A stretch of 64,000 nt of DNA from Burkholderiaceae bacterium (GCA_030123545.1 CP126124.1:3410001-3474000), one strand, 5' to 3'; shown: positions 45,553-53,855, counted from the first letter of the stretch. Made by a program: numbers and translations. Notes: generated by a model not told the origin, from the letters alone.

Positions 45553-45675
45553 TTTTGCTCACGCGAATTTGATCTCGCTTCATTGATTAATGTGGCGCTT
45601 GGGATTAGGAATGATCGCTATTTTGTTTTGTGTGGTATCTTCAAGTGGTCATTTCTTGCCACATTCGGAAATATA

Positions 45676-46530
45676 ATGGAACTGCAGCCTCTGTCGAAAG
45701 GGCCGCACCGGAACGCCGAGGTGACTGCAGCTGGCAGCGAGAAGCCTGTAGCCGATGTGCCGACTGTCTCTTGGTTGCTTTGCACTAATGTTGCGGACGC
45801 GCAGTTGCGTCTCGCCCTTCAGTCTTGCTTGGATCAAACCTATACGGACTTCGAGCTTCTGGTGGTGGCCAATGGGTCTTCCGCCAATGACATTGCCAAC
45901 ATGGTGCGTGTCTGGATTGGTAGTGACCCGCGCGTTCGTGTTTTGACCACTGACGTGCGGCACTTAATTTTTAGCCTCTCATTTGGGTTGCATCACGCCC
46001 GCGCGCAACTTGTTGCGCGCATGGACAGCGACGATTTGTCCACGAGGGATCGCCTCGAGCGTCAAGTGGCTTTCATGCGTCAGCATCCGGAAGTGGTCGT
46101 GCTCGGTTCCGCCTACGAATTGATTGATGCTGAGGGGCGGCCGCAGCGGGTGGTACGGCTTCCGACAGGCGATCGCGAGATCCGCCGCGCGTTGCTCCGG
46201 GGCAACCCGCTGTGCCATCCGAGCGTGATGTTCCGCCGACAGGTGGTCATGGATGCTGGTGGATATTTGGGCGGGTTACACGCGGAGGACTACGACCTAT
46301 GGGCACGTCTATCTGTTGAGTCTACAAATCTGTTTGCCAACCTGCAGGAGGTTTGTATTGGTTATCGCGATGTCGGGGTTGGTGTGGCGCGTAGGTCGCG
46401 CCGGGCCTACGCGTCCATGGCGGCATCGCAGTTCAGAAACTTCGTGACGGGAGCGGGTGTGGCCTGGGGCTTGGCCGCGTTACTCAGTACGCTGAAGGCA
46501 TTTATGCGCTCAAAGCCAGTGCAACCGTGA
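45676..46530 (+). CDS. Glycosyltransferase family 2
   Basis: 284 residues, GT-A fold. TVSWLLCTNVADAQLRLALQSCLDQTYTDFELLVVANGSSANDI is the nucleotide-sugar binding region; ARMDSDDLSTRDRLERQVAF has the metal-binding DSDD; GNPLCHPSVMFRR and LHAEDYDLWARLS (ED catalytic motif) follow. It adds a sugar to the lipid-linked unit; the sugar is unknown. I chose ATG 45676 because the preceding 30 codons of open frame are AT-rich and unlike the family. GC is intermediate between the polymerase and core genes. Confidence 0.85.
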   Translation: MELQPLSKGPHRNAEVTAAGSEKPVADVPTVSWLLCTNVADAQLRLALQSCLDQTYTDFELLVVANGSSANDIANMVRVWIGSDPRVRVLTTDVRHLIFSLSFGLHHARAQLVARMDSDDLSTRDRLERQVAFMRQHPEVVVLGSAYELIDAEGRPQRVVRLPTGDREIRRALLRGNPLCHPSVMFRRQVVMDAGGYLGGLHAEDYDLWARLSVESTNLFANLQEVCIGYRDVGVGVARRSRRAYASMAASQFRNFVTGAGVAWGLAALLSTLKAFMRSKPVQP

Positions 46531-46536
46531 GCCCGG

Positions 46537-47694
46537 ATGCGTTTTCCAATGGTTATTTTTCTAGTAAGCAACACCGCCTGGTCGATCTACAACTTTCGCA
46601 ACGGATTAATTGCCAAACTGGTTGAGTGCGGCCATAGGGTTGCAGTGGTGGCACCTCAGGATGAATTCAGTGAAAGGCTGGCTGCCATGGGCTGCCAGGT
46701 TATTGATATGCCCATGTCGGCCAAGGGGGCCAATCCGGTGGAGGATACGGCACTGGTGTTTCGGTTCACGCGACTTTATAAAAAGCTGCGACCTGATTTC
46801 GTTTTCCATTACACGATCAAACCTAATATTTATGGCTCGTTTGCGGCGCGACTTGCGCGCGTGCCTTGCATTGCCGTTACGACCGGTTTGGGCTACACGT
46901 TCATCAACAATAACTGGGTGGCACGCGTCTCACGGCGCCTTTACAAGTTGGCTTTTCAAAGCCCCAAGGAAGTTTGGTTTCTGAATGAGGATGATCGCCA
47001 GGCGTTTTTGCTGCATGGCTTGGTATCTTCCGATAAGGCGGTGTTGTTGCATGGCGAAGGGGTCAACACTGACTACTTCTCGTCCCGAGCCAAACCGTTG
47101 GATGATGGACGAACCCGTTTTTTGCTGATCGCCCGCATGCTGTGGGACAAGGGAGTGGGTGAGTTCGTCGAAGCGGCACGTCAGGTGCGCAAGATTTATC
47201 CCGACGCAGTTTTTCAGTTACTGGGCGAGTGCGATGTGCCTAACCCTAGCGTGATTAGCCGTGAGCAAATGGCCGAATGGGCGCAGGAAGGGGTGATCGA
47301 ATACCTTGGCGTTACAGGCGATGTGCGCCCGCACATAGCTCAAGTGGATTGTCTCGTGTTGCCGTCTTATCGGGAGGGAATATCGCGCACGCTGCTCGAA
47401 GCCGCTGCTATGGGTAAGCCACTGATCGCGACGGATGCCGTTGGCTGCCGCGATGTCGTGGTGGACGGAAAAACCGGGTGGTTGTGTCCGGTCAAGGATG
47501 CTGCTGCGTTGGCTGAATGCATGAAACGATTGATTGCCATGCCGGCACGCGAACGTGAAGCGATGGGCCAGGCTGGGCGGCGCTTTATCGAGCTGCATTT
47601 TGACGAGAAGAAAGTGATTGGCCATTACATGGCGACGTTAGCGCGTTATGGCTTTGGGGCGATCAGCGGGGAGCAGCATCAAAAGTGCTCGTAG
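46537..47694 (+). CDS. Glycosyltransferase family 4 (GT-B)
   Basis: 385 residues. N-terminal FLVSNTAWSIYNFRNGLIAKLVECGHRVAVVAP and FHYTIKPNIYGSFAARLARV resemble family 4 transferases of capsule and O-antigen loci; C-terminal domain with RFLLIARMLWDKGVGEFVEAA, and the donor-binding EGISRTLLEAAAMGKPLIATDAVGCRDVV (EX7E). It starts six bases after the GT2 stop, so the two are co-transcribed. Last gene of the exopolysaccharide block. Donor sugar not determinable. Confidence 0.88.
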   Translation: MRFPMVIFLVSNTAWSIYNFRNGLIAKLVECGHRVAVVAPQDEFSERLAAMGCQVIDMPMSAKGANPVEDTALVFRFTRLYKKLRPDFVFHYTIKPNIYGSFAARLARVPCIAVTTGLGYTFINNNWVARVSRRLYKLAFQSPKEVWFLNEDDRQAFLLHGLVSSDKAVLLHGEGVNTDYFSSRAKPLDDGRTRFLLIARMLWDKGVGEFVEAARQVRKIYPDAVFQLLGECDVPNPSVISREQMAEWAQEGVIEYLGVTGDVRPHIAQVDCLVLPSYREGISRTLLEAAAMGKPLIATDAVGCRDVVVDGKTGWLCPVKDAAALAECMKRLIAMPAREREAMGQAGRRFIELHFDEKKVIGHYMATLARYGFGAISGEQHQKCS

Positions 47695-47715
47695 CCCATT
47701 CTGGATACCGACAGT

Positions 47716-47735
47716 TAGCTATTTATTTTATAGCA
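47716..47735. repeat. AT-rich palindromic mini-repeat downstream of the GT4 gene
   Basis: GCTAT (47718-47722), loop ttatttt, ATAGC (47730-47734). It lies in the convergent gap between the GT4 gene and fic and could also act as a weak bidirectional terminator. Confidence 0.55.
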
Positions 47736-47777
47736 TTTGGAGATTTTCTTCTCTCCCGGCGCCGACCTGCAGCGCCT

Positions 47778-49277
47778 TCAGGCTTGGGCAGTTGGTTGGA
47801 AGCATCCCGCCACGATCGCTTCGATGCGATCGATCATTTCTGGCGTGAGCAAGATGATCTCGGTTGCATTTTTCCGCCGCTCAGGCATGCGGCCGTTGTT
47901 CTGCTGGATCCACTGGATCAGCAGATTGATGGTGCGGTCGGGTAGGTCGAACTCACGGTCGATGCGCTCGAAGGCCTGGTCGTAAGCGTGGATGAAGGCG
48001 GCTTCGTCGATCAGGGATTGCCTGAGCGCAGACCTGGCACAGGCCGTGACGAAGGCGGCCGCGTGCTGGCCTGCCCAATGGGCGTAGGTCATGGCCGATG
48101 ACTTGAAATCGAAGGCAAATTCGTTGCCATCGATGTAGGTCACATCCCAGAGATCGCGCGCGGGTTTGCTGAAGGCCTCCAGCGTGGCCAGGTAGCCGCT
48201 CTCGTTCTTTTTCATCGCAACCGACAGCGGAAGGATCGCCGGATTGCCGTTGATCGTCGGCAAGGCGTCGTTGTAGTTGAGGCTGTGATGGGCAAGCAGA
48301 CGGGAAAGACGTCCGTTGCCGTCGATGAACGGGTGAATGAAGACGAAACCAAAGCTGACCAGGGCCGCCTTGATGAGCGGTGGCGTATCGTCCCGGGCAT
48401 TGGCCATGCGCATCAGTCCCTCCATCAGCGAGGGCATGGCCTCTGGCGGCGGCGGAACATAGCGGACGGCAAGGGCGCCATGCCCGCCGCGCTGCAGCCA
48501 GTTCTGGTGGCGACGGAACCCGGCCTCGGTCTTCAGCGGGTTGCTGACGACCACGTTTTGAAGCGCAACGAGGTATTCCTCAGACAGCGGGGTTCGATCA
48601 CGCAGGTGCTCCATGGCCTGCAAAAACGCACGCTCCTTGCCCGGCGACGGCACCTCGTTCTCGATCGCATAGGAGTCCCGGGTCTCGCTCAGGTAGGCCC
48701 AGCCCATGACCCGATCGAGAACCCCGGCGTTGTCGGGGTTCGTTGACCAGGCCTTCAAATCCTTGAGAATTTCTTCCCCCTGGTCCTGCAGGGCAGGATC
48801 TCGCCGGACGACCGGGCAAAAATCGTAGGGCCCGATGCCATTGAAGTTGACGCGCAACCTCTGGCTGCGCTCCCACAACGTGCCGGTGTAATAGTCCTCG
48901 GGGTCGAACATGTCGACGTAGTTACCGCCTGTGGTGCCCCACGGCAGTTGCAACTCCGTGCCGTTCGCCTTCTCCCATAGGAACGCTGCCTTGCGCAGGT
49001 AGGCGCCCTGGCGCTGAGCGGTCAAGGCTTGCACCAGTGCTTCAGCCGGCACCAATTTGAGCGCTTCGTGAAGGAAGGCCAACTGCAAGGTCTCGTGCTT
49101 GAGCGCGAACAGGACATGATCCAGGACGCTGGCGTCCTGATCCGGCGCGACGTGCCGGGGGACGGCCAGCAAATCGGGCATTTCTTCCACCCGAGTGACC
49201 GGCATGATCCGCGCAGGACGCGCCGGAGGCGGCATCCGCAGCGGGATCTTGGACAGCAAAAATTCGTATCCAATCAT
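47778..49277 (-). CDS. Fic-domain AMP-transferase, class II (self-inhibited)
   Basis: 499 residues. The catalytic motif HPFIDGNGR is complete at 315-323 (His315). An N-terminal inhibitory motif SYAIEN (SxxxEN, 202-207) fits class II Fic proteins, in which this Glu blocks ATP in cis. A helical N-terminal domain (1-190) and a C-terminal winged-helix-like region (about 440-490, LLIQWIQQNNGRMPERRKNATEII) flank the core, the build of many Fic proteins with a DUF4172/HTH tail. An AT-rich promoter region lies at 49278-49361. Targets unknown. First gene of the accessory island. Confidence 0.88.
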   Translation of the reverse strand: MIGYEFLLSKIPLRMPPPARPARIMPVTRVEEMPDLLAVPRHVAPDQDASVLDHVLFALKHETLQLAFLHEALKLVPAEALVQALTAQRQGAYLRKAAFLWEKANGTELQLPWGTTGGNYVDMFDPEDYYTGTLWERSQRLRVNFNGIGPYDFCPVVRRDPALQDQGEEILKDLKAWSTNPDNAGVLDRVMGWAYLSETRDSYAIENEVPSPGKERAFLQAMEHLRDRTPLSEEYLVALQNVVVSNPLKTEAGFRRHQNWLQRGGHGALAVRYVPPPPEAMPSLMEGLMRMANARDDTPPLIKAALVSFGFVFIHPFIDGNGRLSRLLAHHSLNYNDALPTINGNPAILPLSVAMKKNESGYLATLEAFSKPARDLWDVTYIDGNEFAFDFKSSAMTYAHWAGQHAAAFVTACARSALRQSLIDEAAFIHAYDQAFERIDREFDLPDRTINLLIQWIQQNNGRMPERRKNATEIILLTPEMIDRIEAIVAGCFQPTAQA

Positions 49278-49361
49278 GTTTGGCGCAGTTTTTTTGTATG
49301 AGTCAAAATTTTCCTATAAAGACTATCATTAGGCAACGTTTTTATATTCGGCGCGGGGCGA

Positions 49362-49757
49362 CTACTGAATCAGCACCATCGAACAGTTCTTTGCCGCGCC
49401 GCGGTCGAACGTCATGGTGCGCGAGCAGCCTGCTGCGGCTGCCGATCGCTCAATCAGGCAATCCGCAAGATCGGCCGAGCTATCCCGGTAAACCCGCAGC
49501 GCCCGCCAGACCACCTCGGCGCGTTCCACCTGGATTTCCTTGGTCTGCAGCAGGACCTCCAGCGCCGATACGACCTGGGCACGCGCAAGCTCGAAGGATG
49601 AAGACAGAACCCATGTCAGCTCGGTGACGGCGACCAGTGGGAAGAAACCGGGTTCTTCGACCGTCAACGATTCGATGAGCCGGGACGCCAGCACCGACTG
49701 CCCGGGATCGTCCTGCATGATGTAGCGAACGAGCACATTGGTATCGAGCCCGATCAT
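49362..49757 (-). CDS. PIN-domain toxin (VapC-like)
   Basis: 131 residues. Acidic residues: Asp5 (GLDTNVLVRYI), Glu46 (AVTELTWVL), Asp96/Asp99 (SADLADCLI) and Asp118 (TMTFDRGA). The GLDTNVLVRYI...DDP form belongs to VapC toxins paired with AbrB antitoxins. ATG at 49757 overlaps the antitoxin stop by four bases. The C-terminal position after FDRGA shows AKNCSMVLIQ, normal for the family. Confidence 0.88.
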   Translation of the reverse strand: MIGLDTNVLVRYIMQDDPGQSVLASRLIESLTVEEPGFFPLVAVTELTWVLSSSFELARAQVVSALEVLLQTKEIQVERAEVVWRALRVYRDSSADLADCLIERSAAAAGCSRTMTFDRGAAKNCSMVLIQ

Positions 49758-49996
49758 CTGGCGGACGCTCCACGTGCGGCAATCGCGGCGTTCATTTCCT
49801 CGATCGACACCAGCTTGCCCGGTTCGCCGAACATGCCTTTGAGGTCGGTCACCGAACGCGTTGCGGCAATGAACTCGTACCGGCCCGGCCCGATTTCTAC
49901 GAATTCCACCCGATCTCCGGCGCCCACATGCAACGCTTCCCGAACCTGAGCGGGGATCGTGATCTGGCCCTTGCTGGTCACTGTGGCAGTTGTCAT
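49754..49996 (-). CDS. AbrB/SpoVT-type antitoxin
   Basis: 80 residues. The swapped-hairpin DNA-binding domain is ATVTSKGQITIPAQVREALHVGAGDRVEFVEIG (residues about 4-36), followed by a C-terminal toxin-binding tail (SVTDLKGMFGEPGKLVSIEEM). ATG at 49996 gives the standard N-terminus; the frame to 50047 runs through the operator palindrome. It pairs with the PIN toxin immediately downstream. Confidence 0.9.
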   Translation of the reverse strand: MTTATVTSKGQITIPAQVREALHVGAGDRVEFVEIGPGRYEFIAATRSVTDLKGMFGEPGKLVSIEEMNAAIAARGASAR

Positions 49997-50014
49997 GGCT
50001 GTGGCTCCTATTTG

Positions 50015-50032
50015 CCTTACTATAAAGTAAGG
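50015..50032. promoter_or_regulatory. AbrB-type antitoxin operator
   Basis: CCTTACT (50015-50021) and AGTAAGG (50026-50032), perfect 7-bp arms around ATAA, 18 bp before the antitoxin start. It lies in the 117-bp divergent gap shared with vapB and is the probable autoregulatory site. Confidence 0.6.
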
Positions 50033-50088
50033 AATTGTCGACTGCAAGCCCCCGATGTTCGACGCTTGATTTCGATGTAATATGGCTG

Positions 50089-50100
50089 TGTGATATCACA
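50089..50100. promoter_or_regulatory. VapB operator palindrome
   Basis: TGTGATATCACA, a 12-bp perfect palindrome 13 bp before the vapB ATG and just upstream of its GGAGG ribosome site. Likely the VapB binding site. Confidence 0.55.
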
Positions 50101-50113
50101 TCTGGAGGCGCGT

Positions 50114-50365
50114 ATGAGCATCATCGCAAAGCTTTTCATGAGCGGCCGAAGCCAGGCCATCCGTCTGCCGGCCAAGCTGCGCCTGGATGCCAAGGAAGTG
50201 CGGATCGAGCAGATCGGCAATGCACTGTGGGTGCAGCCCGAAGACGCGTCCGGGCAGAGCATGGCCGACTGGCTAGCGGGCTTCTACCAGGCCAGCGAAC
50301 CGCTGCCCGATACTTTTCTTGCCGATCGCGGCGACAGCCCGCCACAGGCACGCGACTGGACTTGA
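50114..50365 (+). CDS. vapB: VapB-type antitoxin (pair 1)
   Basis: 83 residues. Swapped-hairpin N-terminus MSIIAKLFMSGRSQAIRLPAKLRLDAKEVRIEQIG is diagnostic (SGRSQAIRLP). A C-terminal toxin-neutralising tail follows (DWLAGFYQASEPLPD). GGAGG before ATG 50114. The vapC gene starts eight bases after its stop. Divergent from the AbrB/PIN pair. Confidence 0.9.
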   Translation: MSIIAKLFMSGRSQAIRLPAKLRLDAKEVRIEQIGNALWVQPEDASGQSMADWLAGFYQASEPLPDTFLADRGDSPPQARDWT

Positions 50366-50373
50366 GCCGGGCC

Positions 50374-50772
50374 ATGCGCCGTACGCTGGACACCAATATC
50401 TGCAGCTACATCCTGCGCCGCCACCCGGCCTCGATGATCGAACGGTTTGCCGGATTGGATCGTGGCCAGCTCTGGCTGTCGGCCATGGTGGCTGCGGAGT
50501 TGCGCTTCGGCGCGGCAAAACTGGGATCGACTCGCTTTTCCGCTGCGGTCGAGGCCTGGCTGGCCGGGTTCGAGGTTCGTCCCTGGCCCCTCGACGCAAC
50601 CTTGCACTACGCCAGCATCCGCGTGGCGCTGGAACAGGCCGGCAAGAGCATCGGCGGTATGGATTTGCTGATCGCCGCACACGCCATGGCCGAGGATTCA
50701 GTCGTGGTGACCAACAACGCGCGCGAATTTTTGCGTGTGCCCGGCCTGGCCGTGGAAGAGTGGGCTCTATGA
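50374..50772 (+). CDS. vapC: VapC-type PIN toxin (pair 1)
   Basis: 132 residues, tRNA-type PIN endonuclease family. Asp6 (RTLDTNICSYIL), Glu42 (AAELRFGA), Asp97 (GGMDLLIAAHA) and Asn114/115 (VVTNNAREF) mark the active site. The LDTNICSYIL...VTNNAREF pattern is that of the MvpT/VapC branch paired with SGRSQAIRLP antitoxins. It lies 150 bp from the second, related pair. Confidence 0.9.
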   Translation: MRRTLDTNICSYILRRHPASMIERFAGLDRGQLWLSAMVAAELRFGAAKLGSTRFSAAVEAWLAGFEVRPWPLDATLHYASIRVALEQAGKSIGGMDLLIAAHAMAEDSVVVTNNAREFLRVPGLAVEEWAL

Positions 50773-50921
50773 CTGCGAAGCAGGCACTCACATTGTCATT
50801 GCCGGCTTGACCGTGGATGCAGTATTTGCTGGGCAAAAGCGCCTGGCGCCGGCAGCTTGCATTTGCCTTCTTGTGTTTTGGTGGTTACCATCGGTAGATA
50901 CCATTTCCCGGGAGAACTATC

Positions 50922-51155
50922 GTGGACACTGCGCGTCTTTTCCAGTCAGGCCGTAGCCAGGCGGTTCGCTTGCCCAAGGAGTACCGTTTTGAAGGCGTGG
51001 AGGTTGCGGTGCGGCATTTCGGCAACGGCGTCTTGCTGCTACCCCTCGATGAGCCTTGGGCCATGCTGGATGCGGCACTCGATGCTTTCGAGCCGGGGTT
51101 TCAGATCAGCCGTGAACAACCCATCACGCAGGCGCGTGAGGAGATCGCGTCTTGA
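50922..51155 (+). CDS. vapB: VapB-type antitoxin (pair 2)
   Basis: 77 residues, MDTARLFQSGRSQAVRLPKEYRFEGVEVAVRHFG is the DNA-binding hairpin, related to but clearly different from pair 1. TACCAT occurs twice (50886 and 50899) about 20-36 bp upstream and may be operator half-sites. GGGAG lies about nine bases before the ATG. Stop overlaps the toxin start (TTGA). Confidence 0.9.
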   Translation: MDTARLFQSGRSQAVRLPKEYRFEGVEVAVRHFGNGVLLLPLDEPWAMLDAALDAFEPGFQISREQPITQAREEIAS

Positions 51156-51556
51156 TCAGTTACATGCTCGATACCAACATCTGCATATACGTGATCAACG
51201 CCCGGCCTGCGACGGTGCTGGCACGCTTCAGGCAGGAACGCTTGGGGCAAATCGGCATTTCAAGTGTGACGGCCGCGGAATTGGCTTTTGGAGTGGCCAA
51301 AAGCGGTTCCGCTCGCAACCGAGAGGCGCTGGAGATGTTCCTGGCGCCGCTGGAAGTCCTACCTTTCGACGCCTCTGTGATCTGGCATTACGGTGAGCTG
51401 CGCGCCGGTCTGGAGCGGCACGGCCAACCCATTGGGGCGCTCGACACCATGATCGCAGCCCATGCGCTGGCGTCCAACACCGTTCTGGTCACCAACAATA
51501 CCCGCGAATTCGCTCGCGTGCCGCAGTTGCGACTGCAGAACTGGGTGGATGGGTAA
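51152..51556 (+). CDS. vapC: VapC-type PIN toxin (pair 2)
   Basis: 134 residues. Asp7 (YMLDTNICIYVI), Glu43 (AAELAFGVA), Asp98 (GALDTMIAAHA) and Asn115/116 (LVTNNTREF). The TTG at 51152 overlaps the antitoxin stop, and homologues begin with a few residues before MLDTNIC, so it is preferred; ATG 51164 is the alternative. It shares layout with pair 1 but differs in sequence through most of its length, so this is not a recent duplication. Confidence 0.9.
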   Translation: MISYMLDTNICIYVINARPATVLARFRQERLGQIGISSVTAAELAFGVAKSGSARNREALEMFLAPLEVLPFDASVIWHYGELRAGLERHGQPIGALDTMIAAHALASNTVLVTNNTREFARVPQLRLQNWVDG

Positions 51557-51568
51557 TGGACTGCCGCC

Positions 51569-53143
51569 TCACTTCTGCCCAAACCCCGTGAACCGGTAGG
51601 CCAGCGCCAGCCCTGCCACATTGGCCTTGAAGTCGCCCCGCAGTGCGTTGATACGCCCCGCGGTTGTCAGCAGCGACAGCGACTTCGACAGTCGGTAGCC
51701 GACCCCTGCGTTGATCTGGCCCACCAGGCCGCCGCCCACCGCCAGGCCGCCGCCGCCGGCCGCGCCGACCAGCGCCTCGCCTTGGGCGAACCAGCGCTCC
51801 GACAGCGGCCATTGCGTACCCGCGCCCACCAGCCCCGTCATGTAGGCACCGGCATTGCCCGCGTAGGCGGCCAGGCCCTGGCCGGTGAGGTACCAGTGGG
51901 GTGACACGAAGTAGTCGATCTGCACGCCCAGGTTGCTCACCGATTGATCCACATGGTTGGCACGCCACTGTGGATCGGCCTTGAAGTAGGTCTGGCTCAC
52001 GACGCGCACGCGCAGGTGTTCGGCGTCGAAATCGCCCAGCGCGCTCCAGGGCACGTCGGCCGGCGAAGACACGCTCGGCACACCAAACTGGTGTGTCAGC
52101 TTGAGGCCCACGCTGCGCGCCCTGAAGCTGCCGGAGGGCGCGCGCACTTCGTCTAGCGAAAGCTCCAGCGCGGTGCGACGGGTGAGGTTTTGCTGCAGCG
52201 ACAGGCCGGCATCGAGCAGCAGGCCGCCGCCGGTGTCGACACTGCCGCCGCCGGCAGGGCCGGCCGCCGCATGAACTTTGAGGGCCGTGCCGCCCGCGAG
52301 CGGCAACCGGTAGCCGCCCCCCGCCAGGATCTGCATGTAGCCGCTGCTTTGCCCGCCTGCCGCGCCTTCGGCCTCCAGTTTGAGGAACCAGCGGTCGTCC
52401 AGGTACGACTGCCATTCCGCGCCGAGCAGTTGCATGTTGCCGTGCTGCGGCTGGCCGTCTTCGCGCAGCACGGAGGCGGGGATTTCGTAGCTGCGCACCA
52501 CGACCGAAAACTCTTGCGCCCGTGCCGACACGCTGCCCGGCCCCGTGCCGCCGTCGCTGGATCGCGCCGCGTTCCAGCCTGGCCCCAGCAGGCTGTAGAA
52601 CGGATATTCGTAAAGGACATACGGCTGGGTGCTCTGGATCACGCCCGACGGAAAGCGCACCTGGCTGACACCGAAGCCGAAGTTGCCGTAGCGGCCACTT
52701 TCGTAGGTGAGGCCCAGATCGGCACGCAACATCAGCCCGCCGCCGGCCAACGACGCGCCGCCACGCCCGCCGCCCGCGCCGACGAACAGCCCCGCATGAC
52801 TCACCCATGAAGGGCTGAGCCGCTGCCGCAGCTCGCCCGCGATGCCCAGCGTGATGAAGCCGCCGCGCTCGCCGCGCACCGCGCCGTAGGAGCCAATGCC
52901 AAGGCGCAGGTGCTGGTTCACGTCGAACAGCAGATCGCCGCCGACCATGCCCATGTTTTCCCCGCCGGGCAGTTTGAGAGTCTCGTAAGTCGCGCGCCAG
53001 GACGTGGGAGTCGGGGTCAGTTGGTCAGGCGATTCGCTTGCGTCCTGCGCGTGGCCAACTGAAGGCCAACAAAGCGTCGCCGCGCAAAGGGCGGCGATGG
53101 CCAGGGAATGAAAGCGTGAAGTGCGAATCTGCGGAATGGGCAT
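51569..53143 (-). CDS. Outer-membrane beta-barrel-like protein with three internal repeats
   Basis: 524 residues. Signal peptide to about ...SVGHAQ/DAS (residue 33). The mature chain is made of three related blocks of about 120-150 residues, roughly 60-190, 215-365 and 370-524. Each has a strand pair, then a Gly-rich turn (FVGAGGGRGGASLAGGGLM; AAAGPAGGGSVDTGGGLLL; LVGAAGGGGLAVGGGLVGQ) followed by L.LTYESG-like amphipathic strands. There is no Cys in the mature part. I do not recognise the family. Closest setting: surface proteins near exopolysaccharide loci. It ends 13 bp from vapC and 12 bp after the TumE pair. Confidence 0.65.
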   Translation of the reverse strand: MPIPQIRTSRFHSLAIAALCAATLCWPSVGHAQDASESPDQLTPTPTSWRATYETLKLPGGENMGMVGGDLLFDVNQHLRLGIGSYGAVRGERGGFITLGIAGELRQRLSPSWVSHAGLFVGAGGGRGGASLAGGGLMLRADLGLTYESGRYGNFGFGVSQVRFPSGVIQSTQPYVLYEYPFYSLLGPGWNAARSSDGGTGPGSVSARAQEFSVVVRSYEIPASVLREDGQPQHGNMQLLGAEWQSYLDDRWFLKLEAEGAAGGQSSGYMQILAGGGYRLPLAGGTALKVHAAAGPAGGGSVDTGGGLLLDAGLSLQQNLTRRTALELSLDEVRAPSGSFRARSVGLKLTHQFGVPSVSSPADVPWSALGDFDAEHLRVRVVSQTYFKADPQWRANHVDQSVSNLGVQIDYFVSPHWYLTGQGLAAYAGNAGAYMTGLVGAGTQWPLSERWFAQGEALVGAAGGGGLAVGGGLVGQINAGVGYRLSKSLSLLTTAGRINALRGDFKANVAGLALAYRFTGFGQK

Positions 53144-53154
53144 GGTGAGGTTTT

Positions 53155-53556
53155 TCAGGCAGCCAGCTGCGCCGGCAGCTTCATGTCGACGATAATCTCC
53201 GCCCACGGCACGCAGACCCGCCCATCCTCGTCGTGCTGTACGGCAAGCCATTCCGACAAAGCCGCCACGTCGGCGTGCACGTTTTTGTAGTCACGCTCGA
53301 GGGTGCGGGCGAGCTGTGCCGTGGTCACCGGGCCGATCTCGCGCAGCTTGGCGATCAGTTCCCAGCGCTTGGGCGTGAACACCGCCAGCATCTGCCCCAC
53401 TTCGGCAAAGCCGACCGCGAAATGTGGTTTGGGCCGCCGGCCCTGCTGCAACGCTTCCATCGCCTCGTGCGCCCTCGCAAGGTTGGCGTGCACATCCTCG
53501 CCTACGCGCACATGGAGCACGGCCTGCCCAGAAGTCTTGTTCGTCGAGGTGTTCAT
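53155..53556 (-). CDS. HVO_A0114-like winged-helix DNA-binding protein, probable antitoxin
   Basis: 133 residues. HVRVGEDVHANLARAHEAMEALQQGRRPKPHFAVGF at the N-terminus, then a winged helix FTPKRWELIAKLREIGPVTTAQLARTLERDYKNVHADVAALSEWL. This type is known beside TumE-like toxins. Its start overlaps the tumE stop by four bases, so toxin comes first, the reverse of most type II modules. Likely regulates through the palindromes at 53827-53855. Confidence 0.78.
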   Translation of the reverse strand: MNTSTNKTSGQAVLHVRVGEDVHANLARAHEAMEALQQGRRPKPHFAVGFAEVGQMLAVFTPKRWELIAKLREIGPVTTAQLARTLERDYKNVHADVAALSEWLAVQHDEDGRVCVPWAEIIVDMKLPAQLAA

Positions 53557-53831
53557 TTCGAGGCCTCCACATCGCGCATGAAGTCTTCCAACAACGTTGA
53601 CACGTCTTTGAACCTGTACTGCTTCTCGGTGTCGCCCAGATGGCGATGGTCGCCCTTGCCGCGCTCGTTGTCGTAGCCCACGACGCGCAGGCCATCGCGC
53701 ACGAACACGAGCCGGTACTTGAACCCGTGCTCGCTCGGTGGCACCGGCCGCGGCACCGACCAGATCACGATCTCGATGATCCCGCCCGCATAGGCGTTGC
53801 GCGTCCTGAAAATCAGCGCGGCGGCAGGCAT
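53553..53831 (-). CDS. TumE-family toxin-like protein
   Basis: 92 residues. EIVIWSVPRPVPPSEHGFKYRLVFVRDGLRVVGYDNERGKGDHRHLGDTEKQYRF is the family core, with the invariant YDNE.GKGDHRH segment. ATG at 53831 fits the usual short N-terminus before ALIFR; an upstream in-frame start at 53867 would run through palindromic DNA. Biochemical activity of TumE proteins is not settled as far as I know. Paired with the winged-helix gene. Confidence 0.8.
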   Translation of the reverse strand: MPAAALIFRTRNAYAGGIIEIVIWSVPRPVPPSEHGFKYRLVFVRDGLRVVGYDNERGKGDHRHLGDTEKQYRFKDVSTLLEDFMRDVEASK

Positions 53832-53855
53832 ATGGCGAAGTATGCCATATATGGC
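53827..53855. promoter_or_regulatory. Nested palindromes at the TumE start
   Basis: GGCATA/TATGCC (53827-53832 and 53841-53846) and the perfect 12-mer GCCATATATGGC (53844-53855) overlap each other and the start codon. Likely operator for the module's DNA-binding partner. Confidence 0.55.

Noticed and set aside
50114..51556. Recent tandem duplication of a vapBC pair
   Set aside because: The two pairs share family motifs, but the proteins differ through most of their length and the intergenic DNA is unrelated.
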